From the NCBI GenBank assembly GCA_013002025.1, contig JABDKW010000005.1:1-64000 (forward strand): a stretch of DNA of 64,000 bases, written 5' to 3'. Every line of letters starts with the position of its first letter. Position 1 is the stretch's first letter. A program made the position numbers and the translations under genes. Positions 10,169-18,606 of the stretch are shown here, one piece after another. Below the pieces are notes generated by a model. It saw nothing but the letters and a program-made list of their open reading frames with translations, ran no database searches and had not been told where the DNA came from. The stretch comes from Gammaproteobacteria bacterium. Lineage in GTDB: Bacteria > Pseudomonadota > Gammaproteobacteria > Arenicellales > Arenicellaceae.

Positions 10169-10663
10169 ATGAATCGTTTAACCACCATCGAGATACATAA
10201 GCAGTACCTGCATTTTTCGGTCGCGCACTTCACGATATTTTCCGCCACGTCGCGTGAACGACTGCACGGACATAATTTCCGCATTGCGGTCAGCATTACC
10301 GGAGAAGTTGATGATAACGGACTTTGTTTCGACTATGCGATTTATAAAAAGGTATTGCAGGAGCTTTGTCTGAAATACGATGAGTACACATTGATCGCTG
10401 CAGATTCCCCACACCTCACTATTGAAGATGACGGTGACTACCACCGGGTGATTCACAATGGAGTACCGATGTTGCTGCTCAAGACAGACACCATCTTATT
10501 GCCAGTTCGAAACGTCACCATAGAAGAAATGTCACATTATCTGCTGGAACAGGTGTTGGATGATTTTAGCCTGGTGGATGAGCTGAAAATCCACCAGCTT
10601 GAAATGCGCGTATCTTCCGGCCCCGATCAATGGGGCGTGGCTATTTGGAGGCGGGATGGCTGA
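10169..10663 (+). CDS. Divergent QueD/6-pyruvoyltetrahydropterin-synthase-like protein
   Basis: T-fold protein of the PTPS/QueD superfamily, 164 residues. The three zinc-binding histidines are present (H20, H33, H35 in FSVAHF and LHGHN), so zinc binding is likely. Aligning by eye to E. coli QueD, the catalytic Cys before HGH is Arg29 (with Glu30 next to it), the Asp-His pair is Asp71-Glu72, and the pterin-anchoring Glu near the C-terminus is Ser149/Ser150. It also carries an insertion at about residues 82-108 ending in a LLPVRNVT segment, as in some archaeal-type members. It may therefore not make 6-carboxytetrahydropterin. It begins a four-gene operon and overlaps the VUT gene by 8 bp. Confidence 0.8.
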   Translation: MNRLTTIEIHKQYLHFSVAHFTIFSATSRERLHGHNFRIAVSITGEVDDNGLCFDYAIYKKVLQELCLKYDEYTLIAADSPHLTIEDDGDYHRVIHNGVPMLLLKTDTILLPVRNVTIEEMSHYLLEQVLDDFSLVDELKIHQLEMRVSSGPDQWGVAIWRRDG

Positions 10664-11441
10664 TCAATTTGCGCACGCAACTGAGGCTATTCAGGAGCGG
10701 CGCGAGCGGGTATTTCTGGTGTTGGCGGGATTCTTTATCTGCGCCATGACCCTATTAAACGTAATTGGCATCACTCGTTTCGTACAGCTCGGGCCTATGC
10801 AGATTGCGGTTGGCGTGTTGGCCTATCCACTGACCTTTCTGTGCACCGATGTGATCAGCGAGTTGTATGGGCGGGCCCGAGCCAATTTTCTGGTCACCGT
10901 GGGGCTGTTGCTGAACGGCTTTATTTTATTGCTTATGTACGTTGCCAATGCGATGCCAGCAGTAGACCCGGTGGCGCAACCGCCCTGGCAGGTCATCGAA
11001 TTGGCCAATTCGATTTCGTTGCCAGATGGCAGTGTGGTAACCCAGTCAGTCGAATTGTTTTCGCTGGTTTATGCTTGCACCGCGGGTGCTGTGCTGGCCT
11101 CCATGCTGGCCTATGTGGCGGCGCAATATATTGATGTGTATCTGTTTCATTTTTTACGCCAGAAAACCGGCGGTAAGCATTTGTGGCTGAGAAATAATGG
11201 CAGCACTGTCATCAGTCAGGCGGTTGATTCCATCGCCGTGATCAGTATCACCTTTGGCGCTGTGGTGTTGTCTGGCGACATGAGTTTAAACGTGATGTTT
11301 GGCCTGATGCTCAGCAATTATGTGTTTAAGTTTATGGCGGCCATTGTTGATACGCCATTGATTTACCTGCTGGTGCACAAATTGCGCCCCTACCTGGAAC
11401 TCGATACCCGTAAGGCGCAGCCTGCGACTCAATCATTATGA
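10656..11441 (+). CDS. Queuosine-precursor-type transporter (VUT/YhhQ family)
   Basis: Inner-membrane protein of the VUT family (PF02592), whose E. coli member YhhQ takes up queuosine precursors. The 261-residue protein has about six membrane helices and the family segments YPLTFLCTDVISELYGR and WLRNNGSTVISQAVDS. The start is the ATG at 10656 behind TTGGAGGCGGG, which fits better than an upstream GTG/ATG frame beginning at 10599 that would overlap the QueD-like gene by 65 bp. ATGA overlap with the following SDR gene shows translational coupling. Its partnership with a QueD-like protein supports a pterin or 7-deazapurine substrate, by inference. Confidence 0.85.
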   Translation: MADQFAHATEAIQERRERVFLVLAGFFICAMTLLNVIGITRFVQLGPMQIAVGVLAYPLTFLCTDVISELYGRARANFLVTVGLLLNGFILLLMYVANAMPAVDPVAQPPWQVIELANSISLPDGSVVTQSVELFSLVYACTAGAVLASMLAYVAAQYIDVYLFHFLRQKTGGKHLWLRNNGSTVISQAVDSIAVISITFGAVVLSGDMSLNVMFGLMLSNYVFKFMAAIVDTPLIYLLVHKLRPYLELDTRKAQPATQSL

Positions 11442-12142
11442 ATAAATTACTCGTTATTACCGGTGCCAGCAAAGGCATCGGCCTGGCCACCGCTAAAACG
11501 TTTTTGGAAAACGGCTATCAGGTGTTGAATATAAGCCGGTCGCCATGTGAACTGGAGGGCGTGCAAAATCTGTCGCTTGATTTGAGCACCCTTGACTGGG
11601 TAGAGCAGGGCGCCGCACAGCTAGGCGAGGCCTGTAAAGATGCGACACAAATCGTGCTAGTGCACAACGCGGCCATGATGACCAAAGATTCGGTGCAAAC
11701 GCTGAGCCGCGACGTACTGGCCAGAGTCTTACAATTGAATGTGGTCGCAGCCGCCCAGCTCAATGGCCTGTTAATTCCGCATATGGAGGATGGCTCGTCG
11801 ATTGTTTATATCGGTTCAACTTTGGGTACCAAGGCAGTGGCGAATACGCATGCGTATGTGGTGTCCAAGCACGCCACCGTTGGACAAATGCGCGCCACCT
11901 GTCAGGACTTGGCTGGCTCGCAAATACATACCGCCTGTATTTGCCCCGGGTTTACCGAAACCGAAATGCTGCAGGCCCATCTGGGCGCAAACCCGGAGGT
12001 TCGCCAGCAAATCACCTCAGGTATTACCCTGGGGCGGCTGGCACAGCCTGCGGAGATAGCGCAGACAGTGTGGTTCGCCAGCCAGAATCAGGTGATTAAT
12101 GGTGCAGTTATCCACGCCAATCTGGGTCAGGTAGAGCATTAA
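11438..12142 (+). CDS. Short-chain dehydrogenase/reductase
   Basis: Classical SDR enzyme of 234 residues, NAD(P)H-dependent and cytosolic. It has the cofactor loop TGASKGIG at residues 8-15, the NAA motif in VHNAAMM, the catalytic Ser in IGSTLGT and Tyr/Lys in YVVSK, and a C-terminal region typical of sepiapterin-reductase- and carbonyl-reductase-like members. It lacks the TGx3RxG variant of pteridine reductase 1. It overlaps the VUT gene by four bases (ATGA), and the TonB receptor starts 4 bp after it, so all four genes should be one transcript. The substrate is unknown. A reduced or oxidised pterin-like compound is only a guess from context. Confidence 0.88.
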   Translation: MNKLLVITGASKGIGLATAKTFLENGYQVLNISRSPCELEGVQNLSLDLSTLDWVEQGAAQLGEACKDATQIVLVHNAAMMTKDSVQTLSRDVLARVLQLNVVAAAQLNGLLIPHMEDGSSIVYIGSTLGTKAVANTHAYVVSKHATVGQMRATCQDLAGSQIHTACICPGFTETEMLQAHLGANPEVRQQITSGITLGRLAQPAEIAQTVWFASQNQVINGAVIHANLGQVEH

Positions 12143-12146
12143 TCGC

Positions 12147-14219
12147 ATGGTCAGAAAAATTTATGTGGTGGCGCTGGCCCTGCTGACAACAATTGCCAGC
12201 CAGTCATTAGTGGCGTTGGAAGAGGTGGCTGTCATTGGTACGCGCATTGCCACTGCCACGAGTCAGTTGCCGGCCAACGTGAGCGTGGTTGACGGTGAGC
12301 TATTACAGCGCCTGGCTGCGGCCCATGTGCAGCAGGTGTTGAGTCAGGTGCCGGGTGTGAACTACCAACGCGGTAATGGGCAGGAATCGCTGCCATCGAT
12401 TCGCTCGGCGGTTCTTACCGGTGCCGGTGCCTGCGGTTCGGTACTGGTCATGGAACAGGCTATTCCGGTGCGCGCGGCCGGCTTCTGTAATGTTAATGAA
12501 CTGTTTGATACCCACTTCGAGCAGGCCGCGCAAATTGAAGTGGTGCGCGGAGCCAATAGCGCCTTTTACGGCTCTAACAGTTTGACTGGCAGTATCAATG
12601 TAGAGTTGCCTTCCAGCGGACCAGACCAGCTGGCGTTGGAATTAGGGCCACACAATTATCGTCGTCTGCAAACCGCGCTCTCGTACGGCGGTAACGATCA
12701 TGCTGGTGACGAGGAGGGGGCTGCTCAAGGTCGCCTGTATTTTACGCACACCGATGACGATGGCTACCGCGATGACGCCGGGTATCAACAGCGAAAGTTC
12801 AGTTGGCGGCATACCTTGCGACATGGCCAATGGGAGATGGCCGCCGGCCTGACCTTCACCGATCTGGCTCAGGAAACCGCCGGCTTTATTGTCGGTGAAG
12901 AGAGTTATCGGGATCGCGCATTGAGCCGTCAAAATCTCGACCCTGAAGCATTCCGCGATACCAGATCATTACGGGCCTGGGCCAGAATGTCGCGACCAGT
13001 TGGGAATATGGAGTTGACCCTCACGCCCTATGTGAGGGATACCAGTATGGATTTTTTGCAGCACTTTTTACCGGGTGACCCGCTGGAACAAAATCAGCAG
13101 ACTGGGGTGGGATGGCAGTCTTCCTTGCGTGGCACCCTTGGTGAACGATTAGATTGGAGTGTTGGGGTGGATGCTGAGTTCACCGATGGTGAATTACTGC
13201 AATCACAAGATCGGCCCACTGAGGGTTCGGCCTTTTTGAGAGCCACCGTGCCGGCGGGCATCCATTATGATTATCAGGTCGACGCGCGCCAGCTGGGCGC
13301 CTTCACCCATCTGCGCTGGCAAGCCAGCGATGCGGTACAGGTGTTGGCCGGGCTGCGCTATGAACATATGCGCTACGACTATGACAATCTTGCGTTAGAT
13401 GGGCGCACCCGCGACGACGGTACTGTATGTGGGTTTGGGGGCTGTCGATACAGTCGCCCTGCGGACCGGCAAGACAGCTTTTCGCACTGGTCGCCCAAAC
13501 TTGAAATTCAGTGGTCCTTGAGTGACCAATGGCGGGCGCACCTGGCGGTTGCGGACTCGTTTCGCGCACCGCAAGCGACCGAGTTGTATCGCCTGCAGCG
13601 TAGGCAAAGCGTCGCGCAGTTAGATAAGGTTAGAGCCACGTCGGTTGAGGCCGGCTTGCGCTGGGGTAGCGAGGCACAACGGATTAGTTTGAATGCCTAC
13701 CAACTAAAACAGCGCAATCTGATTATCCGCGACAGTGATTTTTTTAATGTGGATGGACAGCGCACGGATTCCAGCGGTGTGGAATTGGCGGCGCATGTGC
13801 AATTCGCCGACGCCTGGCATGTTCGCGGGGCAGCCAGTTACGCGAGGCATAAGTACGCATCCGATCAAATTCTGGGCGGCGTTAATATCAATGGTAACGA
13901 AGTGGATACAGCGCCACATTGGGTTGGCAACGCGGCAATTGGTTGGCGATCCGGTGGTGGCTTTGACGCTGAGTTGGAATTGCAACATCAAAGCGGCTAT
14001 TTTCTGACACCCGAAAATTCAGTGCGCTACCCCGGCCATACCTTGTTGAATTTGCGCAGTTCCCTGCAGATAGATCAGAGCTGGCAGGCGGGTCTGCGAC
14101 TGATTAATCTCACCGACACCCGTTACGCAGAGCGGGCCGATTTCACCAGCTTCACCGGGCACCGTTATTTCCCCGGCGAGCCGCGCGCTGTATTCGCCGA
14201 TTTGCGCTGGCAGTTTTAA
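12147..14219 (+). CDS. TonB-dependent outer membrane receptor
   Basis: Outer-membrane active-transport receptor of 690 residues: signal peptide (about residues 1-23), plug domain beginning near EEVAVIGTRI with VPGVNYQRG and IEVVRGANSAFYGSNSLTGSINV, then a 22-strand barrel ending in the aromatic terminus FADLRWQF. The plug has a Cys pair (GACGS and GFCNVNELF) that may form a disulphide and is typical of one receptor subgroup. The ligand is not evident from sequence. As the last gene of the QueD-like/VUT/SDR operon it probably imports that pathway's compound, or zinc if the operon answers to zinc limitation. Confidence 0.92.
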   Translation: MVRKIYVVALALLTTIASQSLVALEEVAVIGTRIATATSQLPANVSVVDGELLQRLAAAHVQQVLSQVPGVNYQRGNGQESLPSIRSAVLTGAGACGSVLVMEQAIPVRAAGFCNVNELFDTHFEQAAQIEVVRGANSAFYGSNSLTGSINVELPSSGPDQLALELGPHNYRRLQTALSYGGNDHAGDEEGAAQGRLYFTHTDDDGYRDDAGYQQRKFSWRHTLRHGQWEMAAGLTFTDLAQETAGFIVGEESYRDRALSRQNLDPEAFRDTRSLRAWARMSRPVGNMELTLTPYVRDTSMDFLQHFLPGDPLEQNQQTGVGWQSSLRGTLGERLDWSVGVDAEFTDGELLQSQDRPTEGSAFLRATVPAGIHYDYQVDARQLGAFTHLRWQASDAVQVLAGLRYEHMRYDYDNLALDGRTRDDGTVCGFGGCRYSRPADRQDSFSHWSPKLEIQWSLSDQWRAHLAVADSFRAPQATELYRLQRRQSVAQLDKVRATSVEAGLRWGSEAQRISLNAYQLKQRNLIIRDSDFFNVDGQRTDSSGVELAAHVQFADAWHVRGAASYARHKYASDQILGGVNINGNEVDTAPHWVGNAAIGWRSGGGFDAELELQHQSGYFLTPENSVRYPGHTLLNLRSSLQIDQSWQAGLRLINLTDTRYAERADFTSFTGHRYFPGEPRAVFADLRWQF

Positions 14220-14276
14220 AGCCGCCGGCAGCAGTTAGATAAAGCCGCCGGCAGCATTAGATAAAGCCGCCGGCAG
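14217..14276 (+). repeat. Three tandem copies of a 15-bp GC-rich motif between convergent stop codons
   Basis: TAAAGCCGCCGGCAG occurs at 14217-14231, 14240-14254 and 14262-14276, at 23- and 22-bp spacing, with TTAG-A-rich spacers. The first copy begins with the stop codon of the TonB receptor, and the last touches the stop codon of the M18 peptidase. Each copy holds the palindrome GCCGGC, so alternative hairpins are possible and a bidirectional terminator role is plausible. There is no T-run. Confidence 0.75.
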
Positions 14277-15545
14277 TTAAGCCAGATACGCACACAGGGC
14301 GGTGTGCAAATAATCAATATCTTTACTGCCCGCGGTTTCCCTAATCGAATGCATGGCCCACTGTGGGGCGCCGATGTCCAACGTTTCCACGCCGAGTTCG
14401 CTGGCCGTAATCGGGCCGATGGTGCTGCCGCACCCCATGTCCGAGCGCACCACAAAATGCTGCACCGGCACATCGGCCTGCTCACACAACTGCTGAAACC
14501 GGGCAGACCCAATGCTATTGCTGGCATAGCGCTGGTTGGCGTTAACTTTGATCACTGGGCCCTGGTTGAGAATCGGGCCATGATTCTGGTCATGCTTGTC
14601 TGCATAATTGGGGTGGATGCCATGCGCGTTGTCGCATGACAGCAGGCTGGAATTATCAATCACGCGCGTTAAATGGCCGCTGTCTTCAGTAATGCGTTGC
14701 AATACCGATTTCAGGAACGGACCCCGGGCACCACAGGCCGAGGCCGAGCCAACTTCTTCATGGTCGGTGGATACGTACAGCGTGTTATTGCTGTCGCTGT
14801 CAAGCAACGCTCTGACGCCAACATAGCTGCTCAGTAAATTGTCTAATCGTGCGGCGCAGATAAATTCATTATTGAGACCAACTTGGGCCGGTGCCTGCGT
14901 GTCGTAGGCGGACAGTTCGTAGTCAAGAATTCGTTCAACGTCATCATCGCAAAGCGTCAGCAATAGCTGTTTGAAATCGGGTTGTTCGCCCTGAGCCACG
15001 ATTAGTGGCAAATGCAATTGCGGGTTTATGGTGCTGTTCTTATTTGCTTCGCGGTCAAGATGGATAGCCAGATTGGGAATGGTGGCAATGGGGCGCACAA
15101 AATCAACCAACTGATTGACTAACTCGCCTTCTTTGTTGACGCCACTGACGCGCCCGGCAATGGACAGGTCTCGATCCATCCACGGGTGCAACAACACACC
15201 ACCATAGACTTCGACGCCCAGTTGCCAGTAGCCGTTAACGTTTAATTCAGGGCTTGGTTTGATGCGCAGGCATGGACTATCGGTGTGTGCGCCCACCATG
15301 CGCAAGCCCTGTTCTATATTGTCGCCGAGCCGAAACGCGATTACCGAAGAATCGTTGCGCGTCACAACATAATTGTTGCCGGTCTGGCAATCCCATGGCT
15401 CGCTCTCAACCAGATGTATGAAGCCATGTTCGCGCAGCAGCGCCACGATATTGGCGGTAGCATGAAAAGGTGTGGGCGAGCGGGCGATAAAGTCGAGCAG
15501 GCCGTCCACAACACTGGGCGTTGCCGGGCTGGAAGCTTGGTTCAT
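14277..15545 (-). CDS. apeB: M18 family aspartyl aminopeptidase
   Basis: Zinc aminopeptidase of the M18 family (aspartyl aminopeptidase/ApeB), 422 residues, cytosolic and forming a dodecameric shell in known members. It removes N-terminal acidic residues from peptides. Visible are the first metal site [13 protein letters not shown], the catalytic [15 protein letters not shown] and the C-terminal [11 protein letters not shown] and HSIRE segments. The frame extends to 15611, but MNQASSPA at 15545 matches the usual N-terminal position. It is convergent with the TonB receptor across a triple repeat and divergent from a J-domain gene. Confidence 0.92.
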   Translation of the reverse strand: MNQASSPATPSVVDGLLDFIARSPTPFHATANIVALLREHGFIHLVESEPWDCQTGNNYVVTRNDSSVIAFRLGDNIEQGLRMVGAHTDSPCLRIKPSPELNVNGYWQLGVEVYGGVLLHPWMDRDLSIAGRVSGVNKEGELVNQLVDFVRPIATIPNLAIHLDREANKNSTINPQLHLPLIVAQGEQPDFKQLLLTLCDDDVERILDYELSAYDTQAPAQVGLNNEFICAARLDNLLSSYVGVRALLDSDSNNTLYVSTDHEEVGSASACGARGPFLKSVLQRITEDSGHLTRVIDNSSLLSCDNAHGIHPNYADKHDQNHGPILNQGPVIKVNANQRYASNSIGSARFQQLCEQADVPVQHFVVRSDMGCGSTIGPITASELGVETLDIGAPQWAMHSIRETAGSKDIDYLHTALCAYLA

Positions 15546-15561
15546 TGGATAACGGTTTGTT

Positions 15562-16092
15562 TTGTTCGCGTCACCGCCTATTATAACAGCAGATAAAACA
15601 GCCCCTGACATTGCATTGTTGTATTCCCTGTTAATTGTGGCCGCGTTGGGCGCGGCTATTTACTGGTACCAGCGCTGGCGTAAGTTGCCACGCTCTCAGC
15701 GCGCTCGCTCGGGCCGCCAGTATCTGCTGTGGGGTCTGGCCGGTTTATTGCTGGTGCTGGTGGTGACCGGTCGTGCGCATTGGCTGATGGGCGTGTTAGC
15801 TGCGGGGCTGGCCTTGGTGGGGCGAGTTGCGCAGGTTGCTGCTTATATTCCGTTGTTTAAAAAGTTATTTGGCGAGGCGCAGGCCGGTCAACAGAACGGG
15901 TCAGCAAGGCCTGGCCAGCAGACTATGAGCCGACGGCAGGCGGCGCAGATTCTGGGCGTGGAAGAATCTGCCAGCGACGAGGAGATTCGGTTAGCGCATA
16001 AAAAGCTAATGCAGAAGATTCATCCGGATCGTGGTGGTACGGATGCACTGGCCAAGCAAATAAATCAGGCCAAAGACGTTCTGCTTAAGTAG
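15562..16092 (+). CDS. Membrane-anchored J-domain co-chaperone
   Basis: 176-residue protein with two or three hydrophobic helices in the first 100 residues and a C-terminal J domain ([37 protein letters not shown]) with the essential HPD tripeptide. The J domain would recruit and activate DnaK at the inner-membrane face, as in DjlA or mitochondrial Pam18/Tim14, which have the same order. The start is unsure: TTG at 15562 is the outermost, and further TTG codons at 15616 and 15619 begin at the first membrane helix; there is no ATG. Its 3' end overlaps the convergent cca gene by 28 bp. Confidence 0.82.
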   Translation: MFASPPIITADKTAPDIALLYSLLIVAALGAAIYWYQRWRKLPRSQRARSGRQYLLWGLAGLLLVLVVTGRAHWLMGVLAAGLALVGRVAQVAAYIPLFKKLFGEAQAGQQNGSARPGQQTMSRRQAAQILGVEESASDEEIRLAHKKLMQKIHPDRGGTDALAKQINQAKDVLLK

Positions 16093-17315
16093 GGCTGCTT
16101 ATCAACCGCTTTTATGGCGCGAACCCTGGCGGCGTGAATCGCCGCCTGAATATCAGCGCCGTCTGTTAACTCGGCGGCGATGGCAGCGGCGTCGACCTCT
16201 TTGGCGGCCTGCTGAAAGCGCAAGAACAAGTCGGCCTGCCAGTAATCACGCTGTTCATGGCCGGTGCGACCGCGGGCATCCGCAATGCAGCATTGGGCGA
16301 TTCGTCGAGCTCGCTCATCGTCGTTCACACAGCGGGTTCGCTCCAGCATTTTCAGCACCGTATCGGGCCTCAGCTCGGCCATTTTGTGCATGTGCAGATG
16401 ATATTCCGCCACGTCCAGCGCCAGCGACTGGTGTTTTTTGGGTACCCGTAGACGTTCGCATAACTGCTTGATCAGGGGCAGACCCCGCTTCTCATGGCCT
16501 TTGTGTGAGGGCAGTACATCTTTTGGCGTTGCGGCCTTGCCTAAATCATGCACCAGCGCGGCAAAGCGCAGCATCGGGTCCGAGCTAAGCTTTACGATCT
16601 GCTGCAACACCATCATGGTGTGCACCCCGCTGTCGATTTCGGGGTGGTATTTGGCGGTTTGTGGAATACCGAACAGGGCGTCAATTTCAGGCAGTATCCG
16701 CGCCAGCGCACCACATTCACGCAATATTTCAAAAAACCGTTCGGGGGCATCGGTTTGCAGCGCCTTGTGCATTTCGGACCAGACGCGTTCGGCTACTAAT
16801 GCATCCACCTCGCCGCTACTGACAATATCGCGCATCAGCTGCATGGTGTCGGGTGCCACGCTAAACTGAAAACGGGCCGCAAAGCGCGCCACCCTCAGCA
16901 CCCGAACCGGGTCTTCCACAAACGCGTCCGAAACGTGCCGGATAACGCCCGCTTTGAGATCGGCTAAGCCGTTATAAGGGTCGATTAGTTGGCCATCGCT
17001 GGATTCGGCCATTGCATTAATGGTGATGTCGCGGCGCGCCAGGTCCTGTTGCAATGTGATATCCGGCGAGGCATTGAATTTAAAGCCCTGATAACCACGC
17101 GCCGTCTTGCGCTCGGTGCGGGCCAAGGCATATTCTTCACCAGAGCGCTTATCGATAAACACCGGGAAGTCTTTACCCACCGGCACATAGCCGGCATCGA
17201 CCATTTGCTCCGGCGTCGCCCCCACCACCACCCAGTCTCGATCGGCCACCGGCAGGCCCAGCGCGCGGTCTCTAACCGCACCGCCGACCAGATAAATGTC
17301 TGCCTTATCCAGCAT
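16065..17315 (-). CDS. cca: CCA-adding multifunctional tRNA nucleotidyltransferase
   Basis: Adds or repairs the 3' CCA of tRNA. The class II nucleotidyltransferase head has YLVGGAVRD at the N-terminus, the DxD-containing [11 protein letters not shown], the [10 protein letters not shown] motif and the neck region [11 protein letters not shown]. The C-terminal HD domain shows LVHDLGKA, giving the phosphatase/phosphodiesterase activities of the gammaproteobacterial multifunctional form. Its 416 residues are normal for that form. ATG start at 17315. It is followed at its 3' end by a convergent overlap with the J-domain gene, and pyrE lies 25 bp upstream on the same strand. Confidence 0.95.
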   Translation of the reverse strand: MLDKADIYLVGGAVRDRALGLPVADRDWVVVGATPEQMVDAGYVPVGKDFPVFIDKRSGEEYALARTERKTARGYQGFKFNASPDITLQQDLARRDITINAMAESSDGQLIDPYNGLADLKAGVIRHVSDAFVEDPVRVLRVARFAARFQFSVAPDTMQLMRDIVSSGEVDALVAERVWSEMHKALQTDAPERFFEILRECGALARILPEIDALFGIPQTAKYHPEIDSGVHTMMVLQQIVKLSSDPMLRFAALVHDLGKAATPKDVLPSHKGHEKRGLPLIKQLCERLRVPKKHQSLALDVAEYHLHMHKMAELRPDTVLKMLERTRCVNDDERARRIAQCCIADARGRTGHEQRDYWQADLFLRFQQAAKEVDAAAIAAELTDGADIQAAIHAARVRAIKAVDKQPYLSRTSLA

Positions 17316-17340
17316 CTACTTGGAGTTTGTCGACCCGTAC

Positions 17341-18000
17341 TCAGGCAATGCCATACTGATCACGATAAGCCTGCATCTGCTCCAGATGGTGAGCCTGATC
17401 CTCCTGTTTTTTCAGATACTCGATTAAATCGCTCAGAGTTGCGATGGCGACCACCGGAATGCCGAACTCCTGCTCGACCTGCTGTATCGCCGAAGTCTCG
17501 GTGGGCTGACCCTCGTGCTGCCCCTTTTCCTGGCGATCCAGCGCCAGAAACACCGCACAGGGGGTGGCGCCTGTTGCATTGATCATGCTGAATGATTCAC
17601 GAATAGCTGTGCCAGCGGTGATGACGTCATCAATGATGGCGACCTGGCCACTCAAGGGCGCGCCGACCATGGCGCCCCCTTCACCGTGAGCTTTACGCTC
17701 CTTACGATTATAGGCGAAGGGTACTTCGCGGCCGGTGTTCTCCGACAAGGCCATGGCGGTGGCGCAAGACAGTGTTATGCCCTTGTAGGCGGGGCCGAAC
17801 AAGACATCAAACTGAAGATCGGAGTTTTCGATGCTGGTAGCAAAAAAGCGGCTGAACTGCAGCATCGCCGCGCCGGTATTAAACAGGCCCGTGTTAAAGA
17901 AATAGGGGCTTTGCCGGCCGGATTTTAGCGTAAACTCCCCGAATCGCAGTACGCCGGTTTCGAGGGCAAATTCGATAAATTGTTCTTGATACGGCAGCAT
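17341..18000 (-). CDS. pyrE: Orotate phosphoribosyltransferase
   Basis: Makes orotidine 5'-phosphate from orotate and PRPP in pyrimidine synthesis. The protein has the strongly conserved N-terminus [18 protein letters not shown], the [14 protein letters not shown] substrate loop, the [10 protein letters not shown] mobile loop and the PRPP site [14 protein letters not shown] place the start at the ATG at 18000 (219 residues, aligning with E. coli MKPYQRQF); a GTG four codons earlier is possible. It is divergent from an IalB-like/exonuclease III operon, the same order as pyrE-crc in Pseudomonas. Confidence 0.95.
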   Translation of the reverse strand: MLPYQEQFIEFALETGVLRFGEFTLKSGRQSPYFFNTGLFNTGAAMLQFSRFFATSIENSDLQFDVLFGPAYKGITLSCATAMALSENTGREVPFAYNRKERKAHGEGGAMVGAPLSGQVAIIDDVITAGTAIRESFSMINATGATPCAVFLALDRQEKGQHEGQPTETSAIQQVEQEFGIPVVAIATLSDLIEYLKKQEDQAHHLEQMQAYRDQYGIA

Positions 18001-18014
18001 TGTCGCGTCCACCT

Positions 18015-18043
18015 TTAAACAGAGTGTTGGGCTTGCCTATAAT
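18015..18043 (+). promoter_or_regulatory. Sigma70-type promoter for the IalB-like/exonuclease III operon
   Basis: A perfect -10 TATAAT is at 18038-18043, with a weak -35 TTAAAC at 18015-18020 (17-bp spacing), in the 78-bp gap between divergent pyrE and the IalB-like gene. Confidence 0.5.
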
Positions 18044-18078
18044 ACCCCTATTTAAACCTCGAATAATCACACTGCAAT

Positions 18079-18606
18079 ATGAAATTTGATGTGCGAATAA
18101 GCACGGCCATATTAATCGCCCTGCTCAGCAGCCACTCATTCCAGACGCGGGCGCAAGAAACAGAACTGCCGCGTATTGGAGACTGGACTATCAACTGTCA
18201 ACCGGAAGCGCCCGGCGTGCGCCAATGTTGGATGTCGCAGGCTGCCACCATTGAAGCAACCGGCGAACAATTGCTGGAAATTGGCATTGGGTTTCAACGG
18301 CCCTTTAATGGTGCTGAACTGCTGCTGATATTGCCGCTGGGTATTTCCCTGCATCACGATCCGCAGATGTTTGTGGACGGCGTGCACGTGCGTAACTACA
18401 AGGTGGATTTCTGTCTTGATGATGGTTGCTATAGCCGCAGTAAACTGAACGCCGTTCAGTTGGAGCACTTTCTGCACATGGATTCGGCGGAGCTAAAACT
18501 CAAATCCGGTGCCGGCAAAGAATTGGTACTGCCAGTCTCGGGTACCGGGTCGCGGGCCGCGTTTAATTCTACCGCCATCACTGGCCCGGATGTTTTACCC
18601 AAGTGA
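18079..18606 (+). CDS. Exported IalB-family (invasion-associated locus B-like) protein
   Basis: 175-residue exported protein resembling the IalB family (PF06776). It has a signal peptide at about residues 1-25, then GDWTINCQPEAPGVRQCWMSQ, a central LLLILPLGI strand region and a second Cys pair (FCLDDGCYS). The two Cys pairs may form disulphides in the periplasm. Members are named after a Bartonella locus but are common in free-living bacteria and have no clear general role. It overlaps the exonuclease gene by four bases (GTGA), so the two are translationally coupled. Confidence 0.78.
   Translation: MKFDVRISTAILIALLSSHSFQTRAQETELPRIGDWTINCQPEAPGVRQCWMSQAATIEATGEQLLEIGIGFQRPFNGAELLLILPLGISLHHDPQMFVDGVHVRNYKVDFCLDDGCYSRSKLNAVQLEHFLHMDSAELKLKSGAGKELVLPVSGTGSRAAFNSTAITGPDVLPK

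Noticed and set aside
10599-10655. N-terminal extension of the VUT transporter
   Set aside because: It lies inside the QueD-like gene; the ATG at 10656 has a strong GGAGG and gives the normal family N-terminus.
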